Assembly (NCBI GenBank): GCA_963837515.1
Contig: CAWINT010000014.1
Location: forward strand, 124,001-188,000
DNA from: RYN-230 sp963837515
Lineage (GTDB): Bacteria > Actinomycetota > Actinomycetes > Streptosporangiales > Streptosporangiaceae
DNA: 64,000 nt
Direction of reading: 5' to 3'
Position 1 is the stretch's first letter, and each line of letters begins with the position of its first letter. The notes under the pieces are model-generated. The model worked only from the letters and a program-made list of their open reading frames with translations, searched no databases and had not been told where the DNA came from. Below are positions 17,280-27,654 of the stretch, piece after piece. Position numbers and translations under genes: made by a program.

Positions 17280-19822
17280 CCGGGCGGGCCAGGCTGGCCG
17301 GCCACCCAGGCGGCGATCTGCGCCCGCGAGCTGAACCCGAGCTTGGTCAGCATGTTCGCCACGTGCCGGGCCACCGTGGCCGGGGCGATGTACAGCTCCG
17401 CGCCGATCGCCCGGTTGCTCAGCCCCCGGGCGATCAACGTGGCGATCTCCCGTTCGCGCGGGGTCAGCGCGGCCGGCGGCGGGCCGGTGCCGCTGGCCGG
17501 CCCGGACGGCGGCGGCACCGCGGGCCGGAGCAGGGCAGGCTGCGGCAGCGGGGCGGCCCCGTTGGCGTCGCGGGGCCGTGGGATCCGGGGGAGCAGGCCG
17601 GGATCGCCGCCCGCTCCGGCCGTGCCGAGCGCGTAGCCGGCGGCTTGTTCCGCCGTCATCTCCCGGCCTTCGGCGAGCAGCGCGGCCGCGCGCAGTTCGC
17701 CGAGCGCGGCGCGGGCCGGCCCGAGCAGGTCCGCCAGCCGGGCCCCGGCCGGCTGCGGGTGCCCGGCCGCGGCGCGCAGTTCCAGCGCCGCGCCGGCCAG
17801 CCGGGCCGCCCGGGCCGGGTCGCCGGCCCGGGCCTCCAGGGCGGCGAACGCCTCCAGGCCGCGGGCCACCGGCAGCCGCTGCCCGGTGGCCAGGCTCAGC
17901 GGCAGGCTCTCGCCCAGTGCCGCCCGGCACCGGTCCAGGTCACCCTGGGCCAGGGCGACCGCGGCGATGCCCGCCAGGCAGCGGGCGATCTCCGGCCGGG
18001 CGTCGATCTCCTGGTACAGCGCCAGGGCCGCCTCGAAATGCTCGATGGCGGCGGCGTGGTCGCCCCGCGACCGGGCGACCGAGCCCAGCCCGTAGCGGAC
18101 CTGGGCGACGCCCCAGCCGTTGTTGTCCCGCAGCACGTCCAGCGCGCTCTCGTAACTGCGCTGCGCCTCCCGCAGGCTGCCCAGCCGGGCCTGGATCGTG
18201 GCCTTGATGGCCAGGGCCAGCCCTTCCTCCCAGTCGTTGCCGGCCTTGTGCGCGGTGGACGCCGCTTCCTCGATCCCGGACACCGCCGCGGGCAGCTGCC
18301 CGGCCCGCAGGCTGGCCAGGGCCAGCAGCCGCAGCGCGGCCGCCTGGTGCGGTGTGCCCGCCTCCCGGCACAGCCGCAGGCCATGCTGCGCGCAGCGGGC
18401 CACCGCGGCGTAGTCCTGCTGCTCGAACGCGAGGTCACCGCGGAACACCAGCGCCGGGCCGCGGACCGCGGCCGGCGCGCCGTCCGCCCGGTCCAGGAAC
18501 CGGTCGAACGCCGCGGCTCCCTCGGTGACGTCGCCGTGCGTCACCCACGGGTTGCGCAACGCGGAACACAGCCGCAGCCCTTCGGCGATGTCGCCGCGCT
18601 GGGCGCAGGTTCCCAGCGCCAGCCGGTAGTTCGCCATGTCCAGGGTGATCGAGTGGTACAGCGATACCCGTTCCGGCCAGGACGGGGCGCCCCGGACGAA
18701 CGCCACCGACACCACGTACTCGCCGTAGCCGAGCAGGTGGTCGCGGTGCCGCAGCCGGACCGCCGCCTCCTCGCCGGAGACGGCCAGCCGGGCCGCCGCG
18801 TACTCCTTGATGGTGTCCAGCATCCGGTACCGGGACTGGCCGCGGTACTCGTAGTCGAAGGTGACCAGCGACTTGTCGATGAGCGCGGCCATCAGGTCGA
18901 GTACCGCGGCCGCCGGGATCTGCTCGTCGGCGCACACCTGCTCGGCCATCTCCAGGCTCCACCCGGCGAACACCGACAGGCGGCGCAGCAGGATCTGCTC
19001 CGGCTCGGACAGCAGCTCGTAACTCCAGTCCACCGCGGCCCGCAGCGTCTGCTGCCGGGCCGGGGCGGTGCGGTCGCCCGAGGCCAGCAGCCGGAACCGG
19101 TCGTCCAGCCGGCTGGCGATCTGCTCCACCGACAGCGCCCGGACCCGGGCGGCGGCCAGCTCGATGGCCAGCGGCATGCCATCCAGGGTGCGGCACAGCC
19201 GGGCCACCGCTTCGGCGTTGTCGCTGCCTACCGCGAATCCGGTCCGCGCGGCCGCGGCCCGGTCCGCGAACAGCCGGATCGCCTCGTGGCGCGGGTCGTC
19301 CGCCGGGGGCGGGATGGCGCCCAGGGGCACCGCCAGCGGCGGGACCCGCCACACCGTCTCGCCGCGGACCCGCAGCGGCTCCCGGCTGGTGGCGATCACC
19401 CGCAGGTTCGGGCAGCCGGCCAGCAGCCGGTGCGCCAGCGCGGCGCAGCCGTCCACCAGGTGCTCACAGGTATCCAGGATGAGCAGCAGGCGGCGGCTGC
19501 GCAGCACCTCGATCAGGGTGGCTGCCACCGGCCGGTCCGGCTCTTCCCGGACGCCGAAGGTCGCCGCGACCCGGCGGGCGACCAGGTCGGGGTCGTGCGT
19601 GTCGGCCAGCTCGACCAGCCAGGCGCCGTCCGGGAAATCGGGCACCAGGTGGCAGGCCAGCCGCAGGGCCAGCCGTGTCTTGCCGATGCCGCCCGGGCCG
19701 CACAGGGTGAGCGAGCGGACGTCAGCGAGCAGGAGCGCCAGCTCGCTGAGGTCGCGCTCCCGCCCGATGAAGCTGTTCGGTTCCGCAGGCAGGTTCCCCG
19801 CGGGAGGGGCGGCGGAATTCAT
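17276..19822 (-). CDS. Large ATPase-LuxR transcriptional regulator
   Basis: An 848-residue protein. An N-terminal AAA/NB-ARC-like ATPase has Walker A LCGPGGIGKTRLALRLA at about residues 40-56 and Walker B-like RLLLILDTCEHLVDG near 120. A long helical region with TPR-like repeats follows (about 430-700). The C-terminal LuxR helix-turn-helix is LTPREREIATLIARGLSNRA, then IGAELYIAPATVARHVANML, close to the end. Proteins of this layout are signal-transducing ATPase regulators; the inducer is unknown. The start MNSAAPPAGNLPAEPNSFIG places the IGRE motif normally. Confidence 0.9.
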   Translation of the reverse strand: MNSAAPPAGNLPAEPNSFIGRERDLSELALLLADVRSLTLCGPGGIGKTRLALRLACHLVPDFPDGAWLVELADTHDPDLVARRVAATFGVREEPDRPVAATLIEVLRSRRLLLILDTCEHLVDGCAALAHRLLAGCPNLRVIATSREPLRVRGETVWRVPPLAVPLGAIPPPADDPRHEAIRLFADRAAAARTGFAVGSDNAEAVARLCRTLDGMPLAIELAAARVRALSVEQIASRLDDRFRLLASGDRTAPARQQTLRAAVDWSYELLSEPEQILLRRLSVFAGWSLEMAEQVCADEQIPAAAVLDLMAALIDKSLVTFDYEYRGQSRYRMLDTIKEYAAARLAVSGEEAAVRLRHRDHLLGYGEYVVSVAFVRGAPSWPERVSLYHSITLDMANYRLALGTCAQRGDIAEGLRLCSALRNPWVTHGDVTEGAAAFDRFLDRADGAPAAVRGPALVFRGDLAFEQQDYAAVARCAQHGLRLCREAGTPHQAAALRLLALASLRAGQLPAAVSGIEEAASTAHKAGNDWEEGLALAIKATIQARLGSLREAQRSYESALDVLRDNNGWGVAQVRYGLGSVARSRGDHAAAIEHFEAALALYQEIDARPEIARCLAGIAAVALAQGDLDRCRAALGESLPLSLATGQRLPVARGLEAFAALEARAGDPARAARLAGAALELRAAAGHPQPAGARLADLLGPARAALGELRAAALLAEGREMTAEQAAGYALGTAGAGGDPGLLPRIPRPRDANGAAPLPQPALLRPAVPPPSGPASGTGPPPAALTPREREIATLIARGLSNRAIGAELYIAPATVARHVANMLTKLGFSSRAQIAAWVAGQPGPPG

Positions 19823-19874
19823 GGCATGGGACTGTCTGATGAGGGGGCGGTGCAGTCTTACCAGGCTGCTGGCG

Positions 19875-22800
19875 TCATGCGCGGACCACCACGGGGACCG
19901 CGCTGGTGTAACGGAGCCGGCCGAAGTACATCAATTTGACCATTGTCCACCACTGCGTGCCGTGTCGGGTAGTAACCGGTACTCGGACATGATAACGGAG
20001 CGTGACCTCTTTGCCAGGGGAGACGGCGAAACCCTGGGTCCACGGCTGGATCGCCGTCCAGCTGCCGAACGGGGAGATCAGCTGGGCTTCCCCGCGGACC
20101 GGCGAGGCGGCCTGGCTGGTCACCCGGACCGCCAGCTCCGCGGACCCGCCGGGCGCCACATCGAGCGAGGGGGTGAGCACGGCCACCCCGAGTTCGGCGT
20201 CGATCGCCTGCTGGTCGGCCTCGAACGCCGGCAGCAGGCCCTCCAGCGGCAGGCCGGGGTCCGGGCCGGGCGGGCCGCCCAGCGCCACCATGGTGACGTC
20301 CTCGCAGGCCTGCCCCAGCTGGTCGCGGATCCGGGCGGCCAGGAAGTAGTGCCCGGGCGGCGCGCCCGGCCGGCCCCGGACGGCCAGCTCCCAGGCGGCG
20401 TGGCCCAGGGATGGCAGGTCATAGTGCAGGCGCCCGGACGGCTCCGTGACCAGGCCGTCCGGCACGTCCAGCTCGATCGCCCCGGACGCCCCGCCCGGGC
20501 CGGCCGCCACGGTGAGCCGGGCCGCCACCGGCGCCGGCGCGCCGGCGGGCAGGTGCAGGCGGCCGGGGGACAGGTGCACCGCCACCGGCAGGCCCCCGGC
20601 CGGGGCGGGCCCCTTCCCGTGCAGCCAGTACCGGGTGAACACCGGCTGGGCGGGCTCGGGCGGCCCGGTCCGCGGACCCGGCCCGGGGCCCGGGGAGGCG
20701 CCCGGCCCGCGGCCCGGCCGGGCACCCGGCCCCAGATCCCCGGCGGTGCCCGGCCCGGGACCGCCGGCCGCCGGGCGCACCGCGACGGCCAGGGTGACCG
20801 TGCCGGCCGCGGGCACGGTGGTGTGCGCCACGCCGCCGGTCACCTCCACCGGCCCGCCGCCCACAGCTCGCGCGCCGCTCCCGGCCGGCTGCGCGGTGGC
20901 CGGGGCGCGCCGGCGCTCCTCCTCGCCCGGCCCGGTGTGCCGCGCGGCCGTGATGCCGTCACCCAGCCGCACTTCGGCCCGGCTGCCCGGCGCGCCGCCC
21001 AGATCCCGCAGCCGGGCGATCACCCCGGCCGCCCGGTCCGGCGTCCCGTCGCGCCCCGCCGCGAGCGGGTTCCCGTGCGGCTTCAGCGCGGTCAGCATGG
21101 CCGGTCCCCCGACCGAGCCGAGCGAGGCCGCCGCCGGCCGCGGGCCGTCGTGCAGTCCGGTCTCGCAGGTCAGCAGCTCCCGGGCGAACTCCTGGCCGGC
21201 CTGGGCGAAGCCGGCCGTGCGCCAGTCACCGGGGCCGGCGGCCAGCGCGTACTCGAACGTGTGGCTCCAGTGCTGCCAGGCGAAGCTGCTCCCGTCCGGC
21301 GCGGTGCGCCGGTCCCCGTCGATCCACACCCCGGCCGGCCATGCGGTGCACGAGCGCATCAGCGTGATGTGCAGCACGGCGTCCGGGCTGACCAGGCTCG
21401 ACGGCGTGCCCCGGTTCAGCAGCGCCACCGCGTGGCCGGCCAGCGGGGGGTCGGGGTCGGGGCCGGCCGCGGTGACCGGGGTGACCTCGAGCACCGGGCC
21501 GGCCAGGCCGGCCGTGACCGCTTCGGCCGCCGCGGCCAGGTCCGGCCCGGCCATCAGCAGGACCGGCAGGTCACGGTAGCCCCGCACGTCCGCCCCGGGA
21601 CCGAACGCGGCCGCCCGCGACTGCCCGGCGGGCAGCCACACGGCGGCCGGCCGGCCGGTGCCCAGCAGGCCCCGGACCTCGGCGGCCACGTCGGGCCCGC
21701 ACTCGGCCAGCAGCCGGGCCGTCCACGGGTTGTCCTCCGGCCCGCCCAGCGCGATCCGCACGTCCGGCAGGTTCGAGTCCAGGTCCAGAGCCCCGTACCG
21801 AGGGCCGTCCGGCCAGCCGCAGGTGGCCGTGACACCGGCTCCGGCCAGCGCCGCGACCAGGCGGGTGATCGCGTCGCGCGGGCCGTTGGGAAGGCTGGGC
21901 GGTGATCCGCCGGACGCCGGGCCGGGCAGGACGATCTCGGCCACCCCGAAGGCCCGTTCCTGGCGCTCCCCGCCGGGGCCGGCCCAGCCGGCCCGGGCCA
22001 CCGACCCGAGGCCGAACCATTCGTGCGCCGGGTTGTCCAGCGTGAACGGATGCTCGGCCACGTCGGCGTCCGGGTGGCCGAACGGCCGGCCGATGACCGC
22101 GGTGGCCGTGGCGTAGACCGGCAGGCCGCCCGGCACGGCGGCGGGGAACCGCACCCGCAGCAGCCGGTCGGTCCCGATGGACCCGTCCACGTGGGTGCGG
22201 AAGTCGACCCGCCCGGTGCCGTCCCACAGCAGCGTCTCCTGGGTGATCCGCAGGTCGCCGAGGGCCAGCTCGGCGACGAGCCGGGCGCCGAGCGGGCCGC
22301 GCTGCGCGGTGACCTTGGCGCTGGCGCTGGCCGAGCCGGCCCCGGCCCCATCGGGGACAGCAGCCACGGGCCCTCCCCCCAGCGCGGGTGGGAGGCGTAC
22401 TCCTCCTGGACGACCAGCTCGTTGCCCGGCCCGCGGAGCAGCTCGGTCCCGGTCCGCTTGTCCCGGATCCGGGTCAGCGCGCCGCCCCGGGCCGGGTCGG
22501 CCTCGACCAGGAAGTCATCGTTCTCGATCACCGTGCCGGGCTGCGGCTCCCAGCCGCCGGGGGCAGCCGGGGCGGGCGCCACCCACCAGGTGCGGTAGCC
22601 CAGCGCGGGCACGGCGGCCCGGAACGCCACGGTGATCTCGGCCAGAGTGCCGCCGCCGCGGCGCAGCGCGCCCTCGGCCAGGAACGGCACCGCGGCCCCG
22701 GCCTCGTCCAGCACGGTGATCTCCGCCGGTCCGCCCGGCGGGAACTCCAGGGTGGCGCGGGCCAGCCCGGCCCGCGCCCAGGACAACGTGTTGAACACGG

Positions 22801-24388
22801 TCAGCGCGCGGGCCCCGGGCGGGGGCGCGCCCGGGCCGGGCCAGCGGGTGTCCGCCTGCCCGGCGAGGAACGCGGCCGCCGCGCGGCGGGCCGCGTCGCC
22901 CCGGTCCCACGCCTCCCGCCAGCCGCCCAGCAGATCCAGGTACACCTGGTCGGACTCGGTCCCGGTGATCGCGTCGTGGTGCGCGCCGAACACCAGCTGC
23001 CGCCACGCCTTGTCCAGCGACTCCGCCGGGTAGCCGTCCCCGGCCAGCCAGGCCAGGGTGGCCAGCGTCTCACCGTCGCTGACGGCCACCTCGGCGGCCC
23101 GCTGGGCCTGCTTGGTGTCGATGTAGGTGACGTCCTTGCCCGGGTAGACCGGGTTCATGTCCCGGGTCTGCGGGAGCAGCCAGACGTCCCGGCGGGCCGC
23201 GTCCTCGCGCACCGCGGTGAAGAACTCCCGGGGCAGCGCGGTGACGAACCGCGGCCACACGTAGCGGGCGTTCCAGTCGCGGTGGATGGCGGTCACCCAG
23301 CGGCTCGGGATCACGTGGTCGGCGCCGACCGGGAGCAGCACGTTGCGGGTCGCCGCGACCGGGGCCAGCGAGCGGAACTGGTCCAGCGCGGCCTGCTCGG
23401 CGCCGGCCAGGTCCGCGGCCTGATGGGTGACCCAGCCCGCCCCGTAGTGGTTCGGCATGTAGCTGGTGAGCAGGCCGCGGCCGTCCGGGGAGAGCCACTC
23501 GAACTCGCTGCGCAGCTGCATCCGGGCGTTGTCGCCGACGGTGCGCAGCGGGCCCCACTGGTGGTAGGGCCCGCGGGCCCAGGCGGAGGAGGTCAGGCCG
23601 GCCGCGGCCATCAGGCCGGGGTACCCCGGGTCGTGCCCGAACACGTCGAGCATCCAGGCGGCCCGCGGGTCGCCGCCGGCCACCTCGCGCTGGTAGGCCA
23701 GGCCGTAGACGGCGTTGCGGATGGTGGATTCGGCGCTGGTCAGGTTGGTGTTGGGCTCGTTGTAGTTGCCGCCGACGATCTCCACCCGGCCGTCGGCAAT
23801 GAGCTGGCGCAGCTCGGCCCGGTGCTCGGGGCGGGTGTCCAGGTAGGGCTTGAGATAGTCGATCTCGGCCAGGACGAACTTGTAGTCGGTGTCCTCGCGG
23901 GCGTGCGCCAGGTGCAGCGCCACCAGCTCGAACGCGGTGCGCACCTCGGGCAGCTGGCCGTCGGCGCCGGGCAGCAGCAGCCGGGACTCGGTGAACTGGC
24001 CCTGGGTGTCCCACCACACCGGGTCGTAGTGGAAGTGGCTGACCATCCACATGGTCCAGCCGGTGTCCGCGACCCGGATCTCGGCCGCCTGCTCGGCCCG
24101 CCCCGTGCCCGTCTCGGCGATCACCGTGACCCGCCGCGGCCGGCCCGGCTCGGCCGGCGCGGCGATGTGCACGCCGAGTTCCGCGGTCACCTCCCCACCC
24201 GGTTCGATCGCCCCGATGTCCAACGGCCCCGGCGTGGTCACTCCCGGGCCCTCGGCGCGCAGCCGGACCGGGCCGGCCGGCTCCGGGCCGTCGCCCTGCA
24301 CGGTGACCCGGATCAGCTGCAGCGGCCGCTGAGCGGTCCCGCCGAACAGGTCGGTGCCGGTGACCTCGGTGATCCGCATGGCCTCCAT
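19875..24388 (-). pseudogene. GH38 alpha-mannosidase with NEW3-like domains, single-base frameshift
   Basis: Two overlapping frames give about 1,500 residues. The first (from ATG 24388; ATG 24379 also possible) has the GH38 core: VSHFHYDPVWW, VGGNYNEPNTN, the nucleophile region WMLDVFGHDPGYPGLM and the zinc motif FGAHHDAITGTES. Near 22334-22348 the frame shifts: WGEGPWLLSPMGPG is followed, in the next frame, by AGSASASAKVTAQRGPLGAR and the GH38 C-terminal beta domains, ending with a NEW3-like domain. One base appears missing in a GGGGCC repeat. No signal peptide is seen, so a cytosolic mannosidase is likely. An indel error or a true lesion cannot be separated here. Confidence 0.85.
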
Positions 24389-24472
24389 CGTGGCACGGTC
24401 CCGCCCGCCGGTCAGCGGCCGTCTCTTCCGGCCCGGTCCAGGCGCGGTCAGCCAGCAGTTAGGAAGAGGTAT

Positions 24473-24492
24473 TTCGAAAGAACACTTTCGAA
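24473..24492. promoter_or_regulatory. Inverted repeat TTCGAAAG-aaca-CTTTCGAA, candidate ArsR-type operator
   Basis: A perfect eight-base inverted repeat with a four-base spacer, in an unusually AT-rich 70-base stretch between the divergent mannosidase and regulator genes. Further TTCGA/TTCCGAA half-sites lie at about 24500, 24515 and 24528, the last inside the regulator gene. The position suggests joint control of both directions. Confidence 0.65.
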
Positions 24493-24522
24493 CGAAGAAT
24501 TTCGAGAGTAATATTCCGAAAC

Positions 24523-25209
24523 ATGTCTTCCGAAGATGCTGTCCCGCGGGAGCGGCCGAAACTCCAGCTGTCCGACCCGCGGGCGATCCGGGCCATCGCC
24601 CACCCGCTCCGCGTCGCGCTGCTGGAGGCGATCGAGCAGACGGACACCAAGACAATGACCGCCACCCAGGCCAGTGAGCTGCTGGGCGAATCGCCCGCGA
24701 ACTGCGCCTTTCACCTGCGCACCCTGGCCCGGTACGGCTTCCTGGAGGAGGCGGGCGGCGGTCGCGGCCGGGAGCGGCCGTGGCGGCTGGCCTACCGCGG
24801 GCTGCGGATCTCGCCGCCCTGGCAGGACACCGAGAGCCGGCAGGCCGCCGAGGCGGTGGCCGATGTGTGGCTCGACCGCTGGCTGGACCGCGCCCGGCAG
24901 CGGATCCGCCGGGTGCTGGGGATGGCCACGCCCTGGCAGGACGCCGCCATGGCCTCGCAGCGCGTGCTGCACCTCACCGCCGCCGAGGCGGTCGCGCTCG
25001 CGGAGGAACTGCACGGGGTGCTGGAGCCCTACCGGGCCCGGGAGGACGACCCGGCGCTCCGCCCCGCGGGCAGCCTGCGGTACGAGGTGCTCATGTTCGG
25101 CTACCCGGCCGAGGACCCGCCCCCGGCTGGCGACCGCGGCGCTGACGCCGAGCGCGGCGGCGGCGCTGACGGCGAGCGCGGCGGCGGCGCTGACGGCGGG
25201 GGAGCGTGA
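24523..25209 (+). CDS. ArsR-like helix-turn-helix regulator
   Basis: A 228-residue protein with an ArsR/HTH_20-type winged helix at residues 15-90 (LSDPRAIRAIAHPLRVALLE, ATQASELLGESPANCAFHLR, TLARYGFLEEAG). The rest is helical and conserved in actinobacterial regulators that pair with MFS exporters. The last 25 or so residues are a Gly/Ala/Asp repeat (GADGERGGG) encoded by a short tandem GC repeat. It is one base from the MFS gene, so they form an operon, and it is divergent from the mannosidase. Confidence 0.85.
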   Translation: MSSEDAVPRERPKLQLSDPRAIRAIAHPLRVALLEAIEQTDTKTMTATQASELLGESPANCAFHLRTLARYGFLEEAGGGRGRERPWRLAYRGLRISPPWQDTESRQAAEAVADVWLDRWLDRARQRIRRVLGMATPWQDAAMASQRVLHLTAAEAVALAEELHGVLEPYRAREDDPALRPAGSLRYEVLMFGYPAEDPPPAGDRGADAERGGGADGERGGGADGGGA

Positions 25210-25210
25210 C

Positions 25211-26494
25211 ATGCGCGGGCTGCTGCGGCACCGGGATGCCCGGCTGTACCTGGCCGGGCAGGCCGCGTCCACGCTCGGGGACAGCGCGCTGTGGCTGGCC
25301 ATGGGCATCTGGGTCAAGCTGCTCACCGGCAGCAGCAGCGCCGCCGGGCTGGTGTTCTTCGCGTTCATCGCCGGGACCTGCCTGGCCCCGTTCACCGGGA
25401 TGATCACCGACCGGGTGCGCCGTCGCCCGCTGCTGATCAGCGCCAACCTGGCCACCGGGGCGCTGGTGTGCCTGCTGCTGGCCGCCGGGCGTTCCGGCGT
25501 CTGGCTCATCTACCTGGTCATGGTGGGCTACGGCGCCGCCTACAGCCTGCTCGGCTCGGCGCAGACCGCGCTGCTGCCCGCCATGCTCCCGGCCGGCCTG
25601 CTGGGGACGGCCAACGCGGCGCTGCAGATCACCGCCCAGGGGCTGCGCATCGTCAGCCCGCTGCTGGGCGCGGGGCTGCTGGCCTGGCTCGGGCCGGACC
25701 CGGTCATCGCGCTGGACGCGGGGAGTTTTGCCGTGGCAGCGGCCGCGGTCGCGCTGCTGCGGGTGCGCGAGCCGGCGCCGTCGCGCCCGGCGGAGCCGGG
25801 CCGGTCGTGGCGCAGCGAGCTGGCCGCGGGACTGGGCCACATCCGGGCGACCCCGGCGCTGCGCCGGCTGGCCGTCGCCTTCGTGATCGGCGCCACGGTG
25901 TTCGGCTTCTTCGAGACGGTGGAGTTCGCGGTGGTCGGCGAGGGACTGCACCGCGGCGCGCCGTTCCTCGGCGTGCTCGCCGTCGCTCAGGGCGTGGGAG
26001 CCGTGCTGGCCGGCGTGGCGGCCGCGCCGCTCATGACCCGGGCCGGCCCGCGCACCCTGGTCACCGGTGGCCTGCTGGCCTGCGCGGCCGGCTGCGCCAT
26101 CCTCGCCACCCCCGCGCTGCCGCTGGTGCTGGCCGGGTCCGTCCTCGTGGGCGGCTGCATCGCCTGGATCAACATCGGCGCCATCACGCTCGTCCAGCAG
26201 CACACGCCGGGTCACCTGCTCGGCCGGGTCAACGCGGCCGCGAACACGATGGTCACGGTGCCGCAAGCGGTCTCGATCGCGGCGGGCGCGGCCGCCCTGG
26301 CCGTGCTGGACTACCGGCTGCTGCTCACCGTGATGACCGTGGTGCTGCTGGCCGCGGGCGGCTACCTGGCCCGCGGCCCACGGGCCCGGCGCCTTCCCGC
26401 CCGGCCGGATACCCTGCGTCATCAGCCGCCCGATACCCGCAGTAACCAGCAATCGTCTGCAGAGATGGATATCATGCACACTGACGTGGGTTAG
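25211..26494 (+). CDS. MFS transporter
   Basis: A 427-residue permease with about twelve transmembrane helices. Typical segments are LYLAGQAASTLGDSALWLAM in helix 1, the loop MITDRVRRRPLLISANLATG (MFS motif A) and GCIAWINIGAITLVQQHTPG, LLGRVNAAANTMVTVP in the C-half. It resembles EntS/MdfA-like exporters. The preceding ArsR-like gene ends one base upstream of the ATG, so co-expression is likely. The cargo is unknown; the shared promoter region with an alpha-mannosidase hints at a glycan-related or antibiotic substrate, but this is weak. The tail after about residue 405 is hydrophilic and not conserved. Confidence 0.85.
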   Translation: MRGLLRHRDARLYLAGQAASTLGDSALWLAMGIWVKLLTGSSSAAGLVFFAFIAGTCLAPFTGMITDRVRRRPLLISANLATGALVCLLLAAGRSGVWLIYLVMVGYGAAYSLLGSAQTALLPAMLPAGLLGTANAALQITAQGLRIVSPLLGAGLLAWLGPDPVIALDAGSFAVAAAAVALLRVREPAPSRPAEPGRSWRSELAAGLGHIRATPALRRLAVAFVIGATVFGFFETVEFAVVGEGLHRGAPFLGVLAVAQGVGAVLAGVAAAPLMTRAGPRTLVTGGLLACAAGCAILATPALPLVLAGSVLVGGCIAWINIGAITLVQQHTPGHLLGRVNAAANTMVTVPQAVSIAAGAAALAVLDYRLLLTVMTVVLLAAGGYLARGPRARRLPARPDTLRHQPPDTRSNQQSSAEMDIMHTDVG

Positions 26495-26501
26495 CCCACG
26501 T
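26484..26501. terminator. Inverted repeat ACGTGGG-ttag-CCCACGT at the MFS stop
   Basis: A perfect seven-base stem with a four-base loop. The TAG stop of the MFS gene is in the loop and the site is 43 bases before the LacI-type gene. It could be a terminator or an operator for the downstream regulator. Confidence 0.4.
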
Positions 26502-26543
26502 TCGCCGGGGGCGTACCAGCGGAGCGGGACGGGGTGACTGCGG

Positions 26544-27563
26544 ATGGCTGACCCGCCAGTGACCTTGAAGGACGTGGCCGCCCGCGCGCGGGTGCACCCG
26601 GCCACCGCCTCCCGGGCGCTCAACCCCGAGACCCGGCTGCTGGTCCGCGAGGACACCGCCGCGCGGGTCCTGGAAGCGGCCGCCGAACTCGGCTACCGGC
26701 CGAACACGGTGGCCCGCAGCCTGCGCACCCGGCGCTCGCACAGCGTCGGCGTGCTCATCCCGGACCTGAACAACCCGCTGTTCCCGCCGATCGTGCGCGG
26801 CATCGAGGACCGGCTCGCCGCCGCGGGGTACGTGGCGCTGATCGGTAACACCGACGGGGACGCCGACCGGGAGCACCTGCTCTTCGAGCAGATGCGCGCC
26901 CGGCACGTGGACGGCCTCGTGCTGGCCACGGTGCACCTGGGCGACCCGCTGCTGGCCGAGTCGGCGCGGGCCGACCTGCCGGTCGTGCTGATGAACCGGC
27001 TGGCCCAGGACTACAGCCTGCCGTCGGTCTCGGTGGACAACGAGCGCGGCATCCGGATGGCGGTGGCGCACCTGGCCGGCCTGGGGCACACCCGGATCGG
27101 GCACATCGCCGGACCGCAGGAGGTCTCCACCGGCCTGGCCCGCTATCGCGGCTTCCTGGCCGCGATGGAGGCGCACGGGCTGCGGGCCGACCCGGACCTG
27201 ATCGTCAAGGCCAAGGCGTTCTCCATCGACGAGGGGCACCGTTGCGCGCAGGCCCTGCTGCAGCGGGGCGGGGTGACCGCGGTCGCGGCCGGCAACGACA
27301 TGCTGGCGATCGGCTGTTACGCCGCGCTGGACGAGGCCGGGCTGCGCTGTCCCGAGGACGTCTCCGTGGTCGGCTTCAACGACATGCCGTTCATCGACCG
27401 GCTGCGGCCGCCACTGACCACCATCCGCTTCCCGCACTACCAGGTCGGCACCGAGGCCGCGCAGCTGCTGCTGGAGCGCATCGCCGGGCACACCGGCCCG
27501 GTCAAGGTACTGTTTCTCGCCCCCGAACTGGTGGTCCGCGGCTCTACCGGCCCGGCCCGGTAA
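26544..27563 (+). CDS. LacI family transcriptional regulator
   Basis: A 339-residue regulator. The helix-turn-helix and hinge are at residues 5-60 (VTLKDVAARARVHPATASRA, AAELGYRPNTVARSLRTRRS). The periplasmic-binding-protein-like effector domain begins at SVGVLIPDLNNPLFPPIVRG and contains NERGIRMAVAHLAGLGHTRI and VSVVGFNDMPFIDRLRPPLT. It sits directly upstream of the uptake/catabolic operon and a LacI-type operator core lies at 27625-27634. The effector is probably the unknown substrate of that operon or an intermediate. Confidence 0.92.
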   Translation: MADPPVTLKDVAARARVHPATASRALNPETRLLVREDTAARVLEAAAELGYRPNTVARSLRTRRSHSVGVLIPDLNNPLFPPIVRGIEDRLAAAGYVALIGNTDGDADREHLLFEQMRARHVDGLVLATVHLGDPLLAESARADLPVVLMNRLAQDYSLPSVSVDNERGIRMAVAHLAGLGHTRIGHIAGPQEVSTGLARYRGFLAAMEAHGLRADPDLIVKAKAFSIDEGHRCAQALLQRGGVTAVAAGNDMLAIGCYAALDEAGLRCPEDVSVVGFNDMPFIDRLRPPLTTIRFPHYQVGTEAAQLLLERIAGHTGPVKVLFLAPELVVRGSTGPAR

Positions 27564-27590
27564 AAAGCCCGGGCAATCTGGATCATGCTG

Positions 27591-27634
27591 TTGACAGCGG
27601 ATGACTCGTGCGCCAGGCTCTGTGCAAACGATTG
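27591..27634 (+). promoter_or_regulatory. Promoter with LacI-type operator for the catabolic operon
   Basis: TTGACA (27591-27596) is followed after 17 bases by CAGGCT (27614-27619), an acceptable -10. CAAACGATTG (27625-27634) matches the CAANCGNTTG core of LacI-family operators and would cover the transcription start. It lies 21 bases before the dehydrogenase ATG, well placed for repression by the upstream LacI-type protein. Confidence 0.55.
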
Positions 27635-27654
27635 TTGACGCAGGGGGTGACGCG

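Noticed and set aside
17162..21905. Two long plus-strand open frames across the LuxR and mannosidase genes
   Set aside because: They mirror well-supported minus-strand genes and show no domain signatures.
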